Notes under the pieces: model-generated
Database searches by the model: none
The model's input: only the letters and a program-made list of their open reading frames with translations
What the model was told of the DNA's origin: nothing
Position numbers and translations under genes: made by a program
Assembly (NCBI GenBank): GCA_015709595.1
Contig: CP054178.1
Location: 1,617,205 to 1,681,204 of the forward strand
Direction of reading: 5' to 3'
Length of the DNA: 64,000 bases
From: Phycisphaeraceae bacterium
GTDB lineage: Bacteria > Planctomycetota > Phycisphaerae > Phycisphaerales > SM1A02
Part shown: positions 48,506-56,811 of the stretch, piece after piece
Position numbering within the stretch: the stretch's first letter is position 1
Layout of the letters: every line of letters begins with the position of its first letter

Positions 48506-49054
48506 TCACTTCCACGCATCCAGGAAGCCCTCGATCCACAACCCCTGCCACCAGCCGCGGCGGATGAGCATGCGGTGGTCGGACATCATGAAGACCTGGC
48601 CGTTGGTGAGTTTCACGAGGCGCAGCCGGGCGTTGCCCGTGCCGTAGCTCCACGTGCCGTTGCGCCAGTCGTAGAGCGAGACGCGGCCGCGGGCGTTGGC
48701 CATCTGCACGATGCGGGTGTTGTCGATGGGGCGGTCGAGCGTGTAGTCGAGGTAATCCTCGATGCCGTTGTCGCCGTACGACCAGGTCCGCATGCGCCAC
48801 CCGTACAGCGAGACGCGCCCGCTGTCGAAGTAGTCGCCCGTGTCGCCGTAGTAGTCCCATGAACCGTTGAAGTCGTGGTCGTAGACGCCGGCGACGAACC
48901 TGGCGATGTCGGCCTGGGCCGGTCGGGTGAGCAGGGCCAGCAGCAGCGCCACGAACGCCAGGAAGCCCGCCTGCAGCACAGCGCGGCTGTCACCCGCGGA
49001 TCGGTGGTCGGAGGTGGTGTCGGCAGCGTCGGTGCGATGGGACGTGGTCTTCAT
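48506..49054 (-). CDS. Secreted Tyr/Trp-rich protein, unknown function
   Basis: A 182-residue protein with a signal or membrane anchor (VLQAGFLAFVALLLALLTRPAQA, ending near residue 47). The mature part repeats an aromatic motif: SWDYYGDTGDYFDSGRVSLYGW, MRTWSYGDNGIEDYL and RVSLYDWRNGTWSYGTGNA are related short segments with GRVSLY.W. The repeat spacing of about 50 residues suggests a small beta structure that could bind carbohydrate. ATG 49054 is chosen; earlier ATGs at 49081 and 49258 lengthen the N-terminus without signal-like quality. It faces away from the PEP-CTERM-like gene at 49298. I know no family name. Confidence 0.65.
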   Translation of the reverse strand: MKTTSHRTDAADTTSDHRSAGDSRAVLQAGFLAFVALLLALLTRPAQADIARFVAGVYDHDFNGSWDYYGDTGDYFDSGRVSLYGWRMRTWSYGDNGIEDYLDYTLDRPIDNTRIVQMANARGRVSLYDWRNGTWSYGTGNARLRLVKLTNGQVFMMSDHRMLIRRGWWQGLWIEGFLDAWK

Positions 49055-49297
49055 GGCTCGTTTCCCGCTGGGGGGTTTCATGAATGACCCGCACCGACGG
49101 TGGATCATCCATGATTTCGCCAGTTTTCCGGCAATGAACCATGCCGTCAGGCCAGGCGCGAACCCGGGTTCCGGGCGGGGGACCGCGAGAATCGTCGGGA
49201 AATCGCGTGGCGGACGATCCCGCACGAGGTACACTGACCTCAAGCGACCCGGCGCCATCGGATGGTCGGGTCGTCGCGTCGTCAGGAGGAGAGGATC

Positions 49298-50005
49298 ATG
49301 CGCGGGAACGGGAGAATGGTGGCCGGGGTGCTGGCGGGCTCGCTGACCGGGTTGGCTGCGGGGTTGGCGATGGCCGATAACTTCCGCGGTCCGGAGTGGG
49401 TGGAAGAGGGCGACGCCGGTTCGCTGCCGGGCGGCGCCCAGAACACCACGGGAGAAGGTCCGCTCGGCGCGCTGCGGGGCATGCTGGGAATCGGCTTCGG
49501 CCAGCCCGACGCCGAGGACATGTATTGGATTCGGATCGACAATCCCAGTCAGTTCTCCGCTCGCACGCTGTCGCCCGGCTTCGCCCAGTTCGACTCGCAG
49601 CTGTGGCTCTTCCGCGCCAATGGACTGGGCCTGCTGGCCAACGATGATGCTCCCGACTCCGAGAGCGGCGAATCGCTCCTGCTGCCGCTGGCCAACGACG
49701 GCACCAACGCGCGGGTTGATCGACCGGGGTTGTACCTGCTGGCGATCACGATCTTCAACAACGACCCCTTCAGCAAGGGCGGCCCGATCTTCACGCAGGA
49801 TCTGCGAACGGAGATCTCCGGTCCCGACGGGCCGGGCGGATCACTCCGCATCATCGGCTGGTCGGACAACCGGGGCGAAGGGTCGGGACAGTTGGAATAT
49901 CGGATCATGCTGACCGGCGCTTCGTTCGCCAACCTGCCGGCTCCCGGCGTGTTGGGGGTGTTCGCCCTGGCGGGGTTGATGAAGCGAAGGCGGCGCTCCG
50001 AGTGA
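49298..50005 (+). CDS. Secreted protein with PEP-CTERM-like tail
   Basis: A 235-residue exported protein. The signal peptide is GRMVAGVLAGSLTGLAAGLAMA. The middle (YWIRIDNPSQFSARTLSPG, FDSQLWLFRANGLGLLAND, LYLLAITIFNNDPFS) resembles planctomycete beta-sandwich secreted proteins with a PPC-like fold. The C-terminus LPAPGVLGVFALAGLMKRRRRSE is a PEP-CTERM-like sorting signal: short P-A-P-G, one helix, then basic residues; exosortase normally cleaves such tails. AGGAGGAGAGG just before ATG 49298 is a strong ribosome binding site. The nearest neighbour ends 9 bases beyond on the opposite strand. Function unknown. Confidence 0.82.
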   Translation: MRGNGRMVAGVLAGSLTGLAAGLAMADNFRGPEWVEEGDAGSLPGGAQNTTGEGPLGALRGMLGIGFGQPDAEDMYWIRIDNPSQFSARTLSPGFAQFDSQLWLFRANGLGLLANDDAPDSESGESLLLPLANDGTNARVDRPGLYLLAITIFNNDPFSKGGPIFTQDLRTEISGPDGPGGSLRIIGWSDNRGEGSGQLEYRIMLTGASFANLPAPGVLGVFALAGLMKRRRRSE

Positions 50006-50014
50006 ACTGGCGGC

Positions 50015-50638
50015 TCAGGGCCGCGTCGGTGCAGTTGGATTGCCGACATCTCCCGCACGCCGCACCACGTCCACCACGCCTTCCGTCTTTCCCACGCTGA
50101 CGAGCGCCTTGAGGGCCTCGCTCACGGGCATCGACACCGCGTGGACCTTGCTGGCCTCGATGACGACCAGCCGCCCGGCGGTGGGCGTGGGCGAACCGGG
50201 GATGAAGACCGTGAACATCCGCCTTCCCGCGTCGTCCACCAGGTCGTTGGTCACCAGTCCGATCTCGACGCCCTTGCTGTCGCGCCCCGGCACCAGCACC
50301 ACCTGCTGGAAGAGACCCTCACGACCCTCGCCGTAGCCCAGCACCTGCTTGAGCGTCTTGTACAGCGCGCCCAGGGCAGGCAGCGAATCGAACAGCCGGT
50401 CCAGCCGGTTCCATATCCACCGGCCCAGAAAGGTCGTCACCGTCAGTCCGATCAGGTAGATGATGATCGCCGCCGCCACCAGCCCGAGCCCGGGAAAGTA
50501 CCACCATTGCCTGCGGACCCAGTCATTGGCGATGGTCGTTTCGAGGTAAACCACCGTCAGCACCGTGCCGCCGATGGGCAGCAGGGCGACGATGCCCGCG
50601 ATGAAGACCCGTGCAAGATGGCGGCCGAGGGCGTGCAT
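50015..50638 (-). CDS. DUF502-family membrane protein
   Basis: A 207-residue protein with two membrane helices: ARVFIAGIVALLPIGGTVLTVVY and YFPGLGLVAAAIIIYLIGLTVT. After them comes the DUF502 pattern LDRLFDSLPALGALYKTLKQVLGY and FQQVVLVPGRDSKGVEIGLVT, with MFTVFIPGSPTPTAGRLVVI. Function unknown; members are widespread and predicted to sit in the inner membrane. ATG 50638 (MHALGRHLARVF) is chosen because the 12 residues before it lack conservation. The neighbouring region (50689-50740) has a dispersed repeat. Confidence 0.85.
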   Translation of the reverse strand: MHALGRHLARVFIAGIVALLPIGGTVLTVVYLETTIANDWVRRQWWYFPGLGLVAAAIIIYLIGLTVTTFLGRWIWNRLDRLFDSLPALGALYKTLKQVLGYGEGREGLFQQVVLVPGRDSKGVEIGLVTNDLVDDAGRRMFTVFIPGSPTPTAGRLVVIEASKVHAVSMPVSEALKALVSVGKTEGVVDVVRRAGDVGNPTAPTRP

Positions 50639-50688
50639 CGCCAGAGTGTGGCGGCCGGGACGCGGGTGTGTCAAGTTGGATGGGGAGA

Positions 50689-50740
50689 GAGGATCGCCGG
50701 CTCCCGGCTGTCGGCTTCCGACTTTCAGCCAGGCGCAGCC
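50689..50740. repeat. CCGGCTGTCGGCTTCCGACT low-complexity repeat
   Basis: GCTCCCGGCTGTCGGCTTCC then GACTTTCAGCC: an intergenic member of the simple-repeat class found inside genes at 19262, 58757 and 63536. Confidence 0.5.
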
Positions 50741-50747
50741 GGATCAC

Positions 50748-52103
50748 TCATTCCTCGAGGCGCATGGCCACGATGGTCTGGTCGTCGCTCAGGGCGGCGG
50801 CGCCCACGTGGGCATCGAGCGCGTTGTTGATCGACTCCACGGTGCATCGCGCGGCGCCGGAGCAGTGCGCCACCGCGCGCTCGATGCCCGCGATGCCGAA
50901 CATCTGGTGGCGGACGTCCATGGCCTCGGTGACGCCGTCCGTGTAGAGGATGATGGTCTCCCCCGGCTCAAAGCGGTCGGTGTGCTCGTCGAGTTTCTGC
51001 TCGGGGTCGATGCCCAGCGGATAGCCGCCCACGCGGTCGAGGCGGCGCATCGAATCGCCCTTCTTGACGAGCGGCGGGTTGTGCCCGGCGCGGGCGTAGG
51101 TGAACTCGCGCGTCTTCGCGTTGTACACGCCGTAGATCGCGGTGACGAAGGAGTTCTCGATGCGCTTCTGGCACAGGTGGTGGTTGGCGTGCTCCAGCAC
51201 CGCCGCGGGCGAGTGCGTGTGCCCCGCGAAGGTATGCACGATGGCGTGCAGCATGGCCATCACCACCGCCGCCGAAGGCCCGTGGCCCGAGGCGTCGGCG
51301 ATCAGGATGCCCCAGCGGCCCGACGGGTCGGGCGAACCATCCGGCAGGCGGTCGAGCGCGAAGAAGTCGTAGTAGTCGCCCCCCGCCTGTTCGCTGGTGC
51401 GGTAACTGGCGGCGAGCGACAGCCCGTGGATGGTCGGCAGCGGATCGGGCAGCAGGGCCCGCTGAATGCCGGCGATCTGCTCCACCTCGCGGCGGATGCG
51501 CGTGTTGGCTTCGCGCAGCTGTTGGGCCATCACCGCGTTCTTGGTCATTCCGCCCACCAGGTTGGCGCGCAGGATCGCGTCCTCCAGATCCTTCACGGTG
51601 AAGAAGTCCGGGTCGCGGTGCAGCGTGACCGACCAGTTGAGCGGCTCGCCGTTGTCGAAGATCGGCACCGCGATGAGCGACCCGTAGGGGGCCAGCAGGT
51701 CGCCGACGGCCGGGTCATCCTTGATGTCCAGGTGGTGGATCAGTTCCGGCCACGCCGAGCGGATCAGTTCACCGAAGAAGCCGCCCTTCATGGTGGGCAG
51801 CGTGTGCCACTGACGCCACGGGTCGTTGATGCGGGTCTCGGGCCGGTCGGGCACCTCGATGCGGGTGATCTTGTATTCCCCGGCGTTCAGCCCGCGCGTG
51901 GAGATGCCCACGTAGGCGTTGATGCCCAGCAGTTTCCCGATGCCTGAGCGGAAACGCTGGTAAATTTCCTGCGGCGTGGCGGCCCGGCTCACCGAACCAA
52001 CCATCTCCATGAGCAGCGGGATGCGCGGATTGGTGGATGTATCCACGCAGTACATGCGCCGGATTCGATCCGCACTCAGAACGCGCTCGATGATGGGCGG
52101 CAT
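50748..52103 (-). CDS. PP2C-type (SpoIIE/RsbU) phosphatase with N-terminal sensor domain
   Basis: A protein phosphatase of 451 residues from ATG at 52103; ATG 52187 adds 28 residues but overlaps the divergent gene start. The N-terminal half resembles a GAF-type sensor (FRSGIGKLLGINAYVGIS, LIAVPIFDNGEPLNWSVTL). A coiled linker (QQLREANTRIRREVEQIAG) leads to the PPM domain: SEQAGGDYYDFFALDR, GILIADASGHGPSAAVVMAML, AGHNPPL, ILYTDGVTEAMD and LSDDQTIVAM, with the metal-binding Asp residues in order. Such proteins act on phosphorylated STAS or other signalling proteins. Partner genes are not near. Confidence 0.9.
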   Translation of the reverse strand: MPPIIERVLSADRIRRMYCVDTSTNPRIPLLMEMVGSVSRAATPQEIYQRFRSGIGKLLGINAYVGISTRGLNAGEYKITRIEVPDRPETRINDPWRQWHTLPTMKGGFFGELIRSAWPELIHHLDIKDDPAVGDLLAPYGSLIAVPIFDNGEPLNWSVTLHRDPDFFTVKDLEDAILRANLVGGMTKNAVMAQQLREANTRIRREVEQIAGIQRALLPDPLPTIHGLSLAASYRTSEQAGGDYYDFFALDRLPDGSPDPSGRWGILIADASGHGPSAAVVMAMLHAIVHTFAGHTHSPAAVLEHANHHLCQKRIENSFVTAIYGVYNAKTREFTYARAGHNPPLVKKGDSMRRLDRVGGYPLGIDPEQKLDEHTDRFEPGETIILYTDGVTEAMDVRHQMFGIAGIERAVAHCSGAARCTVESINNALDAHVGAAALSDDQTIVAMRLEE

Positions 52104-52181
52104 GCTGCCGGTGGACACAATCACGCTCCTGGGCTTCCATGCCCCGGTTTCGATGCCCACATCCCGCGGGAGATACGTGCC

Positions 52182-52634
52182 ATGCATGATACGCGGTTCG
52201 GGGATTGGCTCCGTGAAGCCATCATTCAGGCCGAGAAATCATGGCGTGAAGGAGGCATCCCCATCGGATCGGTGCTGGTGCGGCACGAAACCGGCGACAT
52301 CGTCGCCCGCGGGCACAACCAGCGCGTCCAGACAGGCGACCCCACCGCCCACGCCGAGGTGGACTGCATCCGCAACGCCGGTCGCCGCCGGGACTGGCGT
52401 GAACTCACCCTCGTCTCCACGCTCAGCCCCTGCCCCATGTGCTCGGGCACGGCGATCCTCTTCCGCATCCCGCGCGTGGTGGTGGGCGAGCATCGCACGT
52501 TCATGGGCGCGGAGGACTGGATGAAGCGGAACGGCATCGACGTGACCGTGATGGACGACGAACGGTGCGTCGCCCTGATGGAGCGGCTGCAGCGTGAGAA
52601 ACCGGACCTGTGGGCGGAGGACATCGGGAAGTGA
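52182..52634 (+). CDS. Cytosine deaminase, yeast Fcy1-like
   Basis: A 150-residue zinc-dependent deaminase of the CDA fold. Zinc ligands: HAEVDC at about residue 63, and SPCPMC at about 88. The match is best to fungal cytosine deaminase: GGIPIGSVLV, RGHNQRVQTGDPTAHAE, ELTLVSTLSPCPMCSG, IPRVVVGEHRTFMG, and the C-terminal VMDDERCVALMERLQREKPD then DIGK. Yeast Fcy1 ends DDERC ... WFEDIGE in the same way. It deaminates cytosine to uracil in pyrimidine salvage. Bacteria mostly use the unrelated CodA enzyme. GGGAGAT precedes the ATG. Followed 42 bases later by a transporter gene. Confidence 0.88.
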   Translation: MHDTRFGDWLREAIIQAEKSWREGGIPIGSVLVRHETGDIVARGHNQRVQTGDPTAHAEVDCIRNAGRRRDWRELTLVSTLSPCPMCSGTAILFRIPRVVVGEHRTFMGAEDWMKRNGIDVTVMDDERCVALMERLQREKPDLWAEDIGK

Positions 52635-52676
52635 TTCTCGCCCACGACCCTGACGCGGCTCGCTACAGTCACCATC

Positions 52677-54263
52677 ATGGCATCCGAGTCCGATGGCTCC
52701 ACGAGGCGGGCGGTGCAGTGGGCGGGGCTGGCCCTGGGGCCGGCGCTGGCGCTGCTGGCCTACTGGCTGCTGCCCGCGACGTACGCCAACGCCGCCGGCG
52801 AGGTCGTGCCCTTCACTCCCGCCGGGCGGGCCACGCTGGCGATGATGATCTGGATGGGCACGTGGTGGCTGACGGAGGCGATCGACATCACCGCCACGGC
52901 GCTGCTGCCGCTGGCCGTGTTTCCGCTGCTTGGCATCGCGGGCATCAGGCAGGCCGCCGCTCCGTATGCGGATGAGACGATCTTTCTGTTCATGGGCGGG
53001 TTCATCCTGGCGCTCTCCATGCAGCGCTGGGGGCTGGACAAGCGCATCGCCCTGCTCACCCTGCGCGTGGTGGGCACGCACCCCATCAACATGGTGGGCG
53101 GGTTCATGCTGGCCACGGCGATGATCTCGGCGTTCGTGTCCAACACCGCCACGGCGGCGATGATGATGCCCATCGCGCTGTCGGTCATCAACCTCGTGCG
53201 CTCCCGTCTGGGCAAGCCGACCGTGGACGCCTCGAACCCCGGCGCCACGCCGCTGGGCCACTTCGGGCTGTGCCTGATGCTGGGCATCGCCTACGCCGCG
53301 TCGATCGGCGGGCTGGCGACGATCATCGGCTCGCCGCCCAACGTGATCGCGGTGGGGTTCCTGCGCGACCGCATCGCGCCGCAGCATCGGCTGGACATGA
53401 GTTTCGCGCAGTGGCTCGAGCTCGGGCTGCCGCTGACGCTGATCTTCCTGCCGCTCACCTGGCTGCTGCTGACGCGCGTGCTCTATCCCATCCGCATGGG
53501 CCGCATCGAAGGGGGCGGCGACATGATCCGGTCGGAGTTCCGCGCCCTGGGACGCGCGGGCCGGGGCGAGTGGATCACCTTCATCGTGTTCATCGTGACC
53601 GTGATGCTGTGGATCACGCGCCCGCTGCTGACCGCGGGCATCGGCGGATCGACCGATGCCGCCACGGGTGAGGCGTCGTGGGTCATTCCGCCCATTCCCG
53701 GGCTGACTGATGCGGTCATCGCCATGCTGGCGGCGCTCGTCCTGTTCATCCTGCCGGTGAACGCCAGGAAGCGCCAGTTCACCATGGACTGGCCCACGGC
53801 GTCGGGCCTGCCCTGGGGCATTCTGCTGCTCTTCGGCGGCGGGCTCTCGCTGGCCGGCGCGGTGCAGTCCAACGGCGTGGCGGAGTTTCTCGGCAGTCAC
53901 GCGGGCGGGCTGAGCGCCCTGCCGGACTTCCTCATCGTGCTGATGGTGGTGCTGGCGATCATCTTTCTGACCGAGCTCACGTCGAATACCGCCACCACCG
54001 CGGCGCTCATCCCGGTGCTGGCGGGGCTGGCGCCGGGGCTGGGCGTCAGCCCATACCTGCTGGTCATTCCCGCCACGTTCGCGGCGAGCTGCGCCTTCAT
54101 GCTGCCGGTGGCCACGCCCCCCAACGCCATCGTGTTCGGCACGGGGTTCGTGACGATCCCGCAGATGTGCAAGGCGGGGCTGTGGCTGAACCTGGTCGGC
54201 TCGGTGCTCATCACCATCGCGGCGTTCATCATTCTGCCGCACGCGCTGGGGGATCGGCTGTAG
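52677..54263 (+). CDS. DASS/SLC13-family sodium-coupled anion transporter
   Basis: A 528-residue inner-membrane transporter with about 12 predicted helices. The two clamshell motifs with SNT signatures are visible: AFVSNTATAAMMMPIALSVI and TELTSNTATTAALIPVLAGL, which bind the substrate carboxylates and sodium. GTWWLTEAIDITATALLPL is the family's first motif. The expected substrate is a dicarboxylate, citrate or sulfate; the sequence does not decide. Length and helix pattern match YfbS/SdcS-type transporters. It follows the deaminase gene by 42 bases, but no functional link is evident. Confidence 0.92.
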   Translation: MASESDGSTRRAVQWAGLALGPALALLAYWLLPATYANAAGEVVPFTPAGRATLAMMIWMGTWWLTEAIDITATALLPLAVFPLLGIAGIRQAAAPYADETIFLFMGGFILALSMQRWGLDKRIALLTLRVVGTHPINMVGGFMLATAMISAFVSNTATAAMMMPIALSVINLVRSRLGKPTVDASNPGATPLGHFGLCLMLGIAYAASIGGLATIIGSPPNVIAVGFLRDRIAPQHRLDMSFAQWLELGLPLTLIFLPLTWLLLTRVLYPIRMGRIEGGGDMIRSEFRALGRAGRGEWITFIVFIVTVMLWITRPLLTAGIGGSTDAATGEASWVIPPIPGLTDAVIAMLAALVLFILPVNARKRQFTMDWPTASGLPWGILLLFGGGLSLAGAVQSNGVAEFLGSHAGGLSALPDFLIVLMVVLAIIFLTELTSNTATTAALIPVLAGLAPGLGVSPYLLVIPATFAASCAFMLPVATPPNAIVFGTGFVTIPQMCKAGLWLNLVGSVLITIAAFIILPHALGDRL

Positions 54264-54336
54264 GCGCCGGGTTGATCGCGCCGCGCCATGCATCGCTTCC
54301 CCTATACTCATCGCCCGCCCCGGAGCACTCCTGCGC

Positions 54337-55572
54337 ATGCGAGCCGTCATCACCGGCCAGATCGGCATGGACAAGAAGGCCTACCTCAACGCCGTGGCCC
54401 GGCTGGCGGGTGAGCGGGGCGTGCGGCTGGAGCTCTTCCACCTGGGCGACATGATGTACCGCGAGGGGCCGGACGTGCGTCCCGGGCGGATCCTCGACCT
54501 GCCGCTGTCGCGCCTCAACTCGCTGCGCCGCGCGGCCATGAAGGACGTCATCGCCTCCACCAGCCCCGCGCACGAGCACCCCAACGTCATTCTCAACACC
54601 CACGCCACCTTCCGCTGGCGTCACGGGCTGTTCCCCGCCTTCGACTTCGACCAGATTCAACTGCTCAAACCCAACATGTTCATCTGCCTGGTGGACAACA
54701 TCGAGGTGGTCCACCACCGACTGCACGCCGAGCACGTGATCGACGCCACGCTGAAGGACTGCATGGTGTGGCGCGAGGAGGAGATTCTCGCCACCGAGCT
54801 GCTGGCCCAGTCGCTCGATTGCCGGGGCGAGTTCTACATTCTCTCGCGCGGCCGCCACGCCATGACCACCGAGACCTGTCTGCGTCTGGTGACGCGGCGC
54901 GACATGCGCAAGGTCTACCCCAGCTTCCCCATGAGCCACGTGGTGGACATGCCCGACATCCTGGCGGAGATCGATCACTTCCGCGCCGAGCTGGCGAAGC
55001 ACTTCATCGCCTTCGACCCCGGCGACGTGGACGAGAAGCTCCTGCTGGACCGGGCCATCGCCGCGGCGCGTGCAGGACAGGACTGGATCGAAGTCGGTGG
55101 TTCTTCCGGCGGCTCGGCTCTCCGAGCCGAGTCGGTTGGCTCCGTTCCGGGCGTCGATCCGGAGCAGTCATCGATGAGCAAGGTCAGCCCAGCCATCAGA
55201 GATGAACCACGCGCGACGCGGAGCGCCGCGCCACCCATGCGCGTCTCGGTGCGCGAGGTGCTCGACATCGCCGGCGACATCGACGGGCAGATCTACATGC
55301 GCGACTTCAAGCTCATCGACCAGAGCGACATGATCTGCTCGTACATTCCCGAACTGCCGGGCGGCATTCCAGGACTGTCCTCGGGCGTGGAGCGCGAGCT
55401 GCAGCACGCCTTCGAGCACACCAAGGAGGTCTACGTGGTCTGGAAGCCGAAGAAGACCCCCTCACCCTTCATCACCGAAACCGCCACCAGGATCTTCCCG
55501 TCCGTGGATGACGCCCTGGACTACTTCGAAAAGCGAGGCATGTTCCCGGAACGCGACCTGTTCGGAAACTGA
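54337..55572 (+). CDS. Adenylate-kinase-like P-loop protein with C-terminal extra domain
   Basis: A 411-residue protein I cannot name. Residues 1-250 look like archaeal-type adenylate kinases: MRAVITGQIGMDKKAYLNAV as P-loop region, LFHLGDMMYREG, VILNTHATFRWRHG and LLKPNMFICLVDN. The P-loop reads GQIGMDKKA, where the usual GxxGxGK(S/T) has lost its last Gly and its Ser/Thr. Residues 252-300 (GGSSGGSALRAESVG, PRATRSAAPP) are a repeat-derived insert. Then follows a region of about 110 residues with DQSDMICSYIPELPGG and SSGVERELQHAFEHTKEVYVVW, reminiscent of nucleoside 2-deoxyribosyltransferase-like folds. A nucleotide-binding function is inferred. Confidence 0.75.
   Translation: MRAVITGQIGMDKKAYLNAVARLAGERGVRLELFHLGDMMYREGPDVRPGRILDLPLSRLNSLRRAAMKDVIASTSPAHEHPNVILNTHATFRWRHGLFPAFDFDQIQLLKPNMFICLVDNIEVVHHRLHAEHVIDATLKDCMVWREEEILATELLAQSLDCRGEFYILSRGRHAMTTETCLRLVTRRDMRKVYPSFPMSHVVDMPDILAEIDHFRAELAKHFIAFDPGDVDEKLLLDRAIAAARAGQDWIEVGGSSGGSALRAESVGSVPGVDPEQSSMSKVSPAIRDEPRATRSAAPPMRVSVREVLDIAGDIDGQIYMRDFKLIDQSDMICSYIPELPGGIPGLSSGVERELQHAFEHTKEVYVVWKPKKTPSPFITETATRIFPSVDDALDYFEKRGMFPERDLFGN
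55105..55240. repeat. GGCTC and GCGACGC repeats inside the kinase-like gene
   Basis: CTCGGCTC-TCC-GAGCCGAG (55113-55131), perfect 8-pair stem, and GCGCGACGC-GGA-GCGCCGCGC (55211-55231), near-perfect 9-pair stem with GGA loop followed by CACC as at 46593. Both are translated in frame as a Ser/Ala/Pro-rich stretch joining two conserved regions. Confidence 0.8.
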
Positions 55573-55651
55573 TTCAGTTCTCGTGCGGCACACGCATCCG
55601 CGGTTCCAAACCCCCTGTGTCTTTCTCGTGCTCCTCTCGTGTTGAAGAACC

Positions 55652-56734
55652 ATGACGCGATACGCCATGATCATGGCCGGCGGGTCGGGGACGCGGCTGT
55701 GGCCGATGAGCCGCAAGGCCGCGCCCAAGCAGTTGATCCCCTTCATCGGGGGGCGTTCGCTGCTGCAGGTCGCCGCCGAGCGCATCGAGCGGCTGGTGCC
55801 GGTCGAGCGGCAGCTCATCTGCACGAGTGAGTCGTTCCGCGGGTCAATCCGCGACTCTCTGCCGCGCTTCACCGATGAGCACATTCTCGGCGAGCCGGAA
55901 GCCCGCGACACCGTGAACGCGGTGGGACTCACCGCCGCGGTGCTGGCGGCGCGCGACCCCGGCGCCATCTTCGCCGTGCTCACCGCCGACCACCTGATTT
56001 CGCCTGAAGGGCGGTTCCGCGACACCATGGACACCGGCTTCCGGCTGGTGGAGCAGGATCCATCCCGGCTCGTCACCTTCTCCATCCAGCCCACCTACCC
56101 GGCCACCGGGTACGGCTATGTCGAACGGGGCGAGCCGATCCGCGGCTTCGAAGACTGCTGGCGCGTGGCCCGCTTCGTCGAGAAGCCCGATGAGCCGACC
56201 GCCAGACGCTACGTCGAGTCCGGTCGTTTCGGCTGGAACAGCGGCATGTTCGTCTTTTCGGCGCGGGGTTTCCTGCGCGCGTTGGAGCGGTTCTTTCCCG
56301 GCTCGCGCTCCGGGCTCGATGAAATCGCGCGCGACTGGGATACGCCGCGCCGGATTGACACGCTCCGCCGGGTGTATCCCACGCTGCCGAAGAAGAGCGT
56401 GGACTTCGCGGTGATGGAGCCGGCTTCGACCTCCGCCGACTGCCCCGTCTGCACCGTGAAGATGGCCGTCGAGTGGATTGATGTGGGCTCGTGGCCCAGT
56501 TATGGCGAGACGCTGCCGGCCGACGCCTCGGGCAACCGGGCCAACACGCCCACGCTGCACCTGGGCTCATCGAACGTGCTGGCGGTGTCGGATGACCCTT
56601 CGCACACGATCGCCACCATCGGTTGCCGCGACCTGATCGTGGTTCACACGCAGGACGTGACGCTGATCTGCCCGGCGTCGGAAGCCCAGCGCGTGAAGGA
56701 CGCGGCCAACGCCGCCCCTCCCCTGTTGCAGTGA
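55652..56734 (+). CDS. manC: Mannose-1-phosphate guanylyltransferase
   Basis: A 360-residue nucleotidyltransferase making GDP-mannose for polysaccharide and glycoprotein synthesis. The pyrophosphorylase signature is AMIMAGGSGTRLWPMSRKAAPKQ in the first 25 residues, followed by GGRSLLQVAAERI, ILGEPEARDTVNAVGLTAAV (the family's PEP(A)xNTAPA region), ADHLISP, ATGYGYVERGEP, FVEKPDEPTARRYVESGRFGWNSGMFVF and VEWIDVGSWPSYGETL. It is the shorter type without the C-terminal isomerase domain. It is 77 bases upstream of purL but separate in pathway; shared transcription is possible. Confidence 0.93.
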   Translation: MTRYAMIMAGGSGTRLWPMSRKAAPKQLIPFIGGRSLLQVAAERIERLVPVERQLICTSESFRGSIRDSLPRFTDEHILGEPEARDTVNAVGLTAAVLAARDPGAIFAVLTADHLISPEGRFRDTMDTGFRLVEQDPSRLVTFSIQPTYPATGYGYVERGEPIRGFEDCWRVARFVEKPDEPTARRYVESGRFGWNSGMFVFSARGFLRALERFFPGSRSGLDEIARDWDTPRRIDTLRRVYPTLPKKSVDFAVMEPASTSADCPVCTVKMAVEWIDVGSWPSYGETLPADASGNRANTPTLHLGSSNVLAVSDDPSHTIATIGCRDLIVVHTQDVTLICPASEAQRVKDAANAAPPLLQ

Positions 56735-56811
56735 CCCGCCGGGCCGGGCGGATACACTCCGGTGCCATCCGCCGCGATCACCATGTCTCCCGACGGGGCT
56801 CCTCCACGATC

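Noticed and set aside
52239-54374. Long minus-strand frame opposite the deaminase and transporter
   Set aside because: His/Gln/Arg-rich shadow across two clear plus-strand genes.
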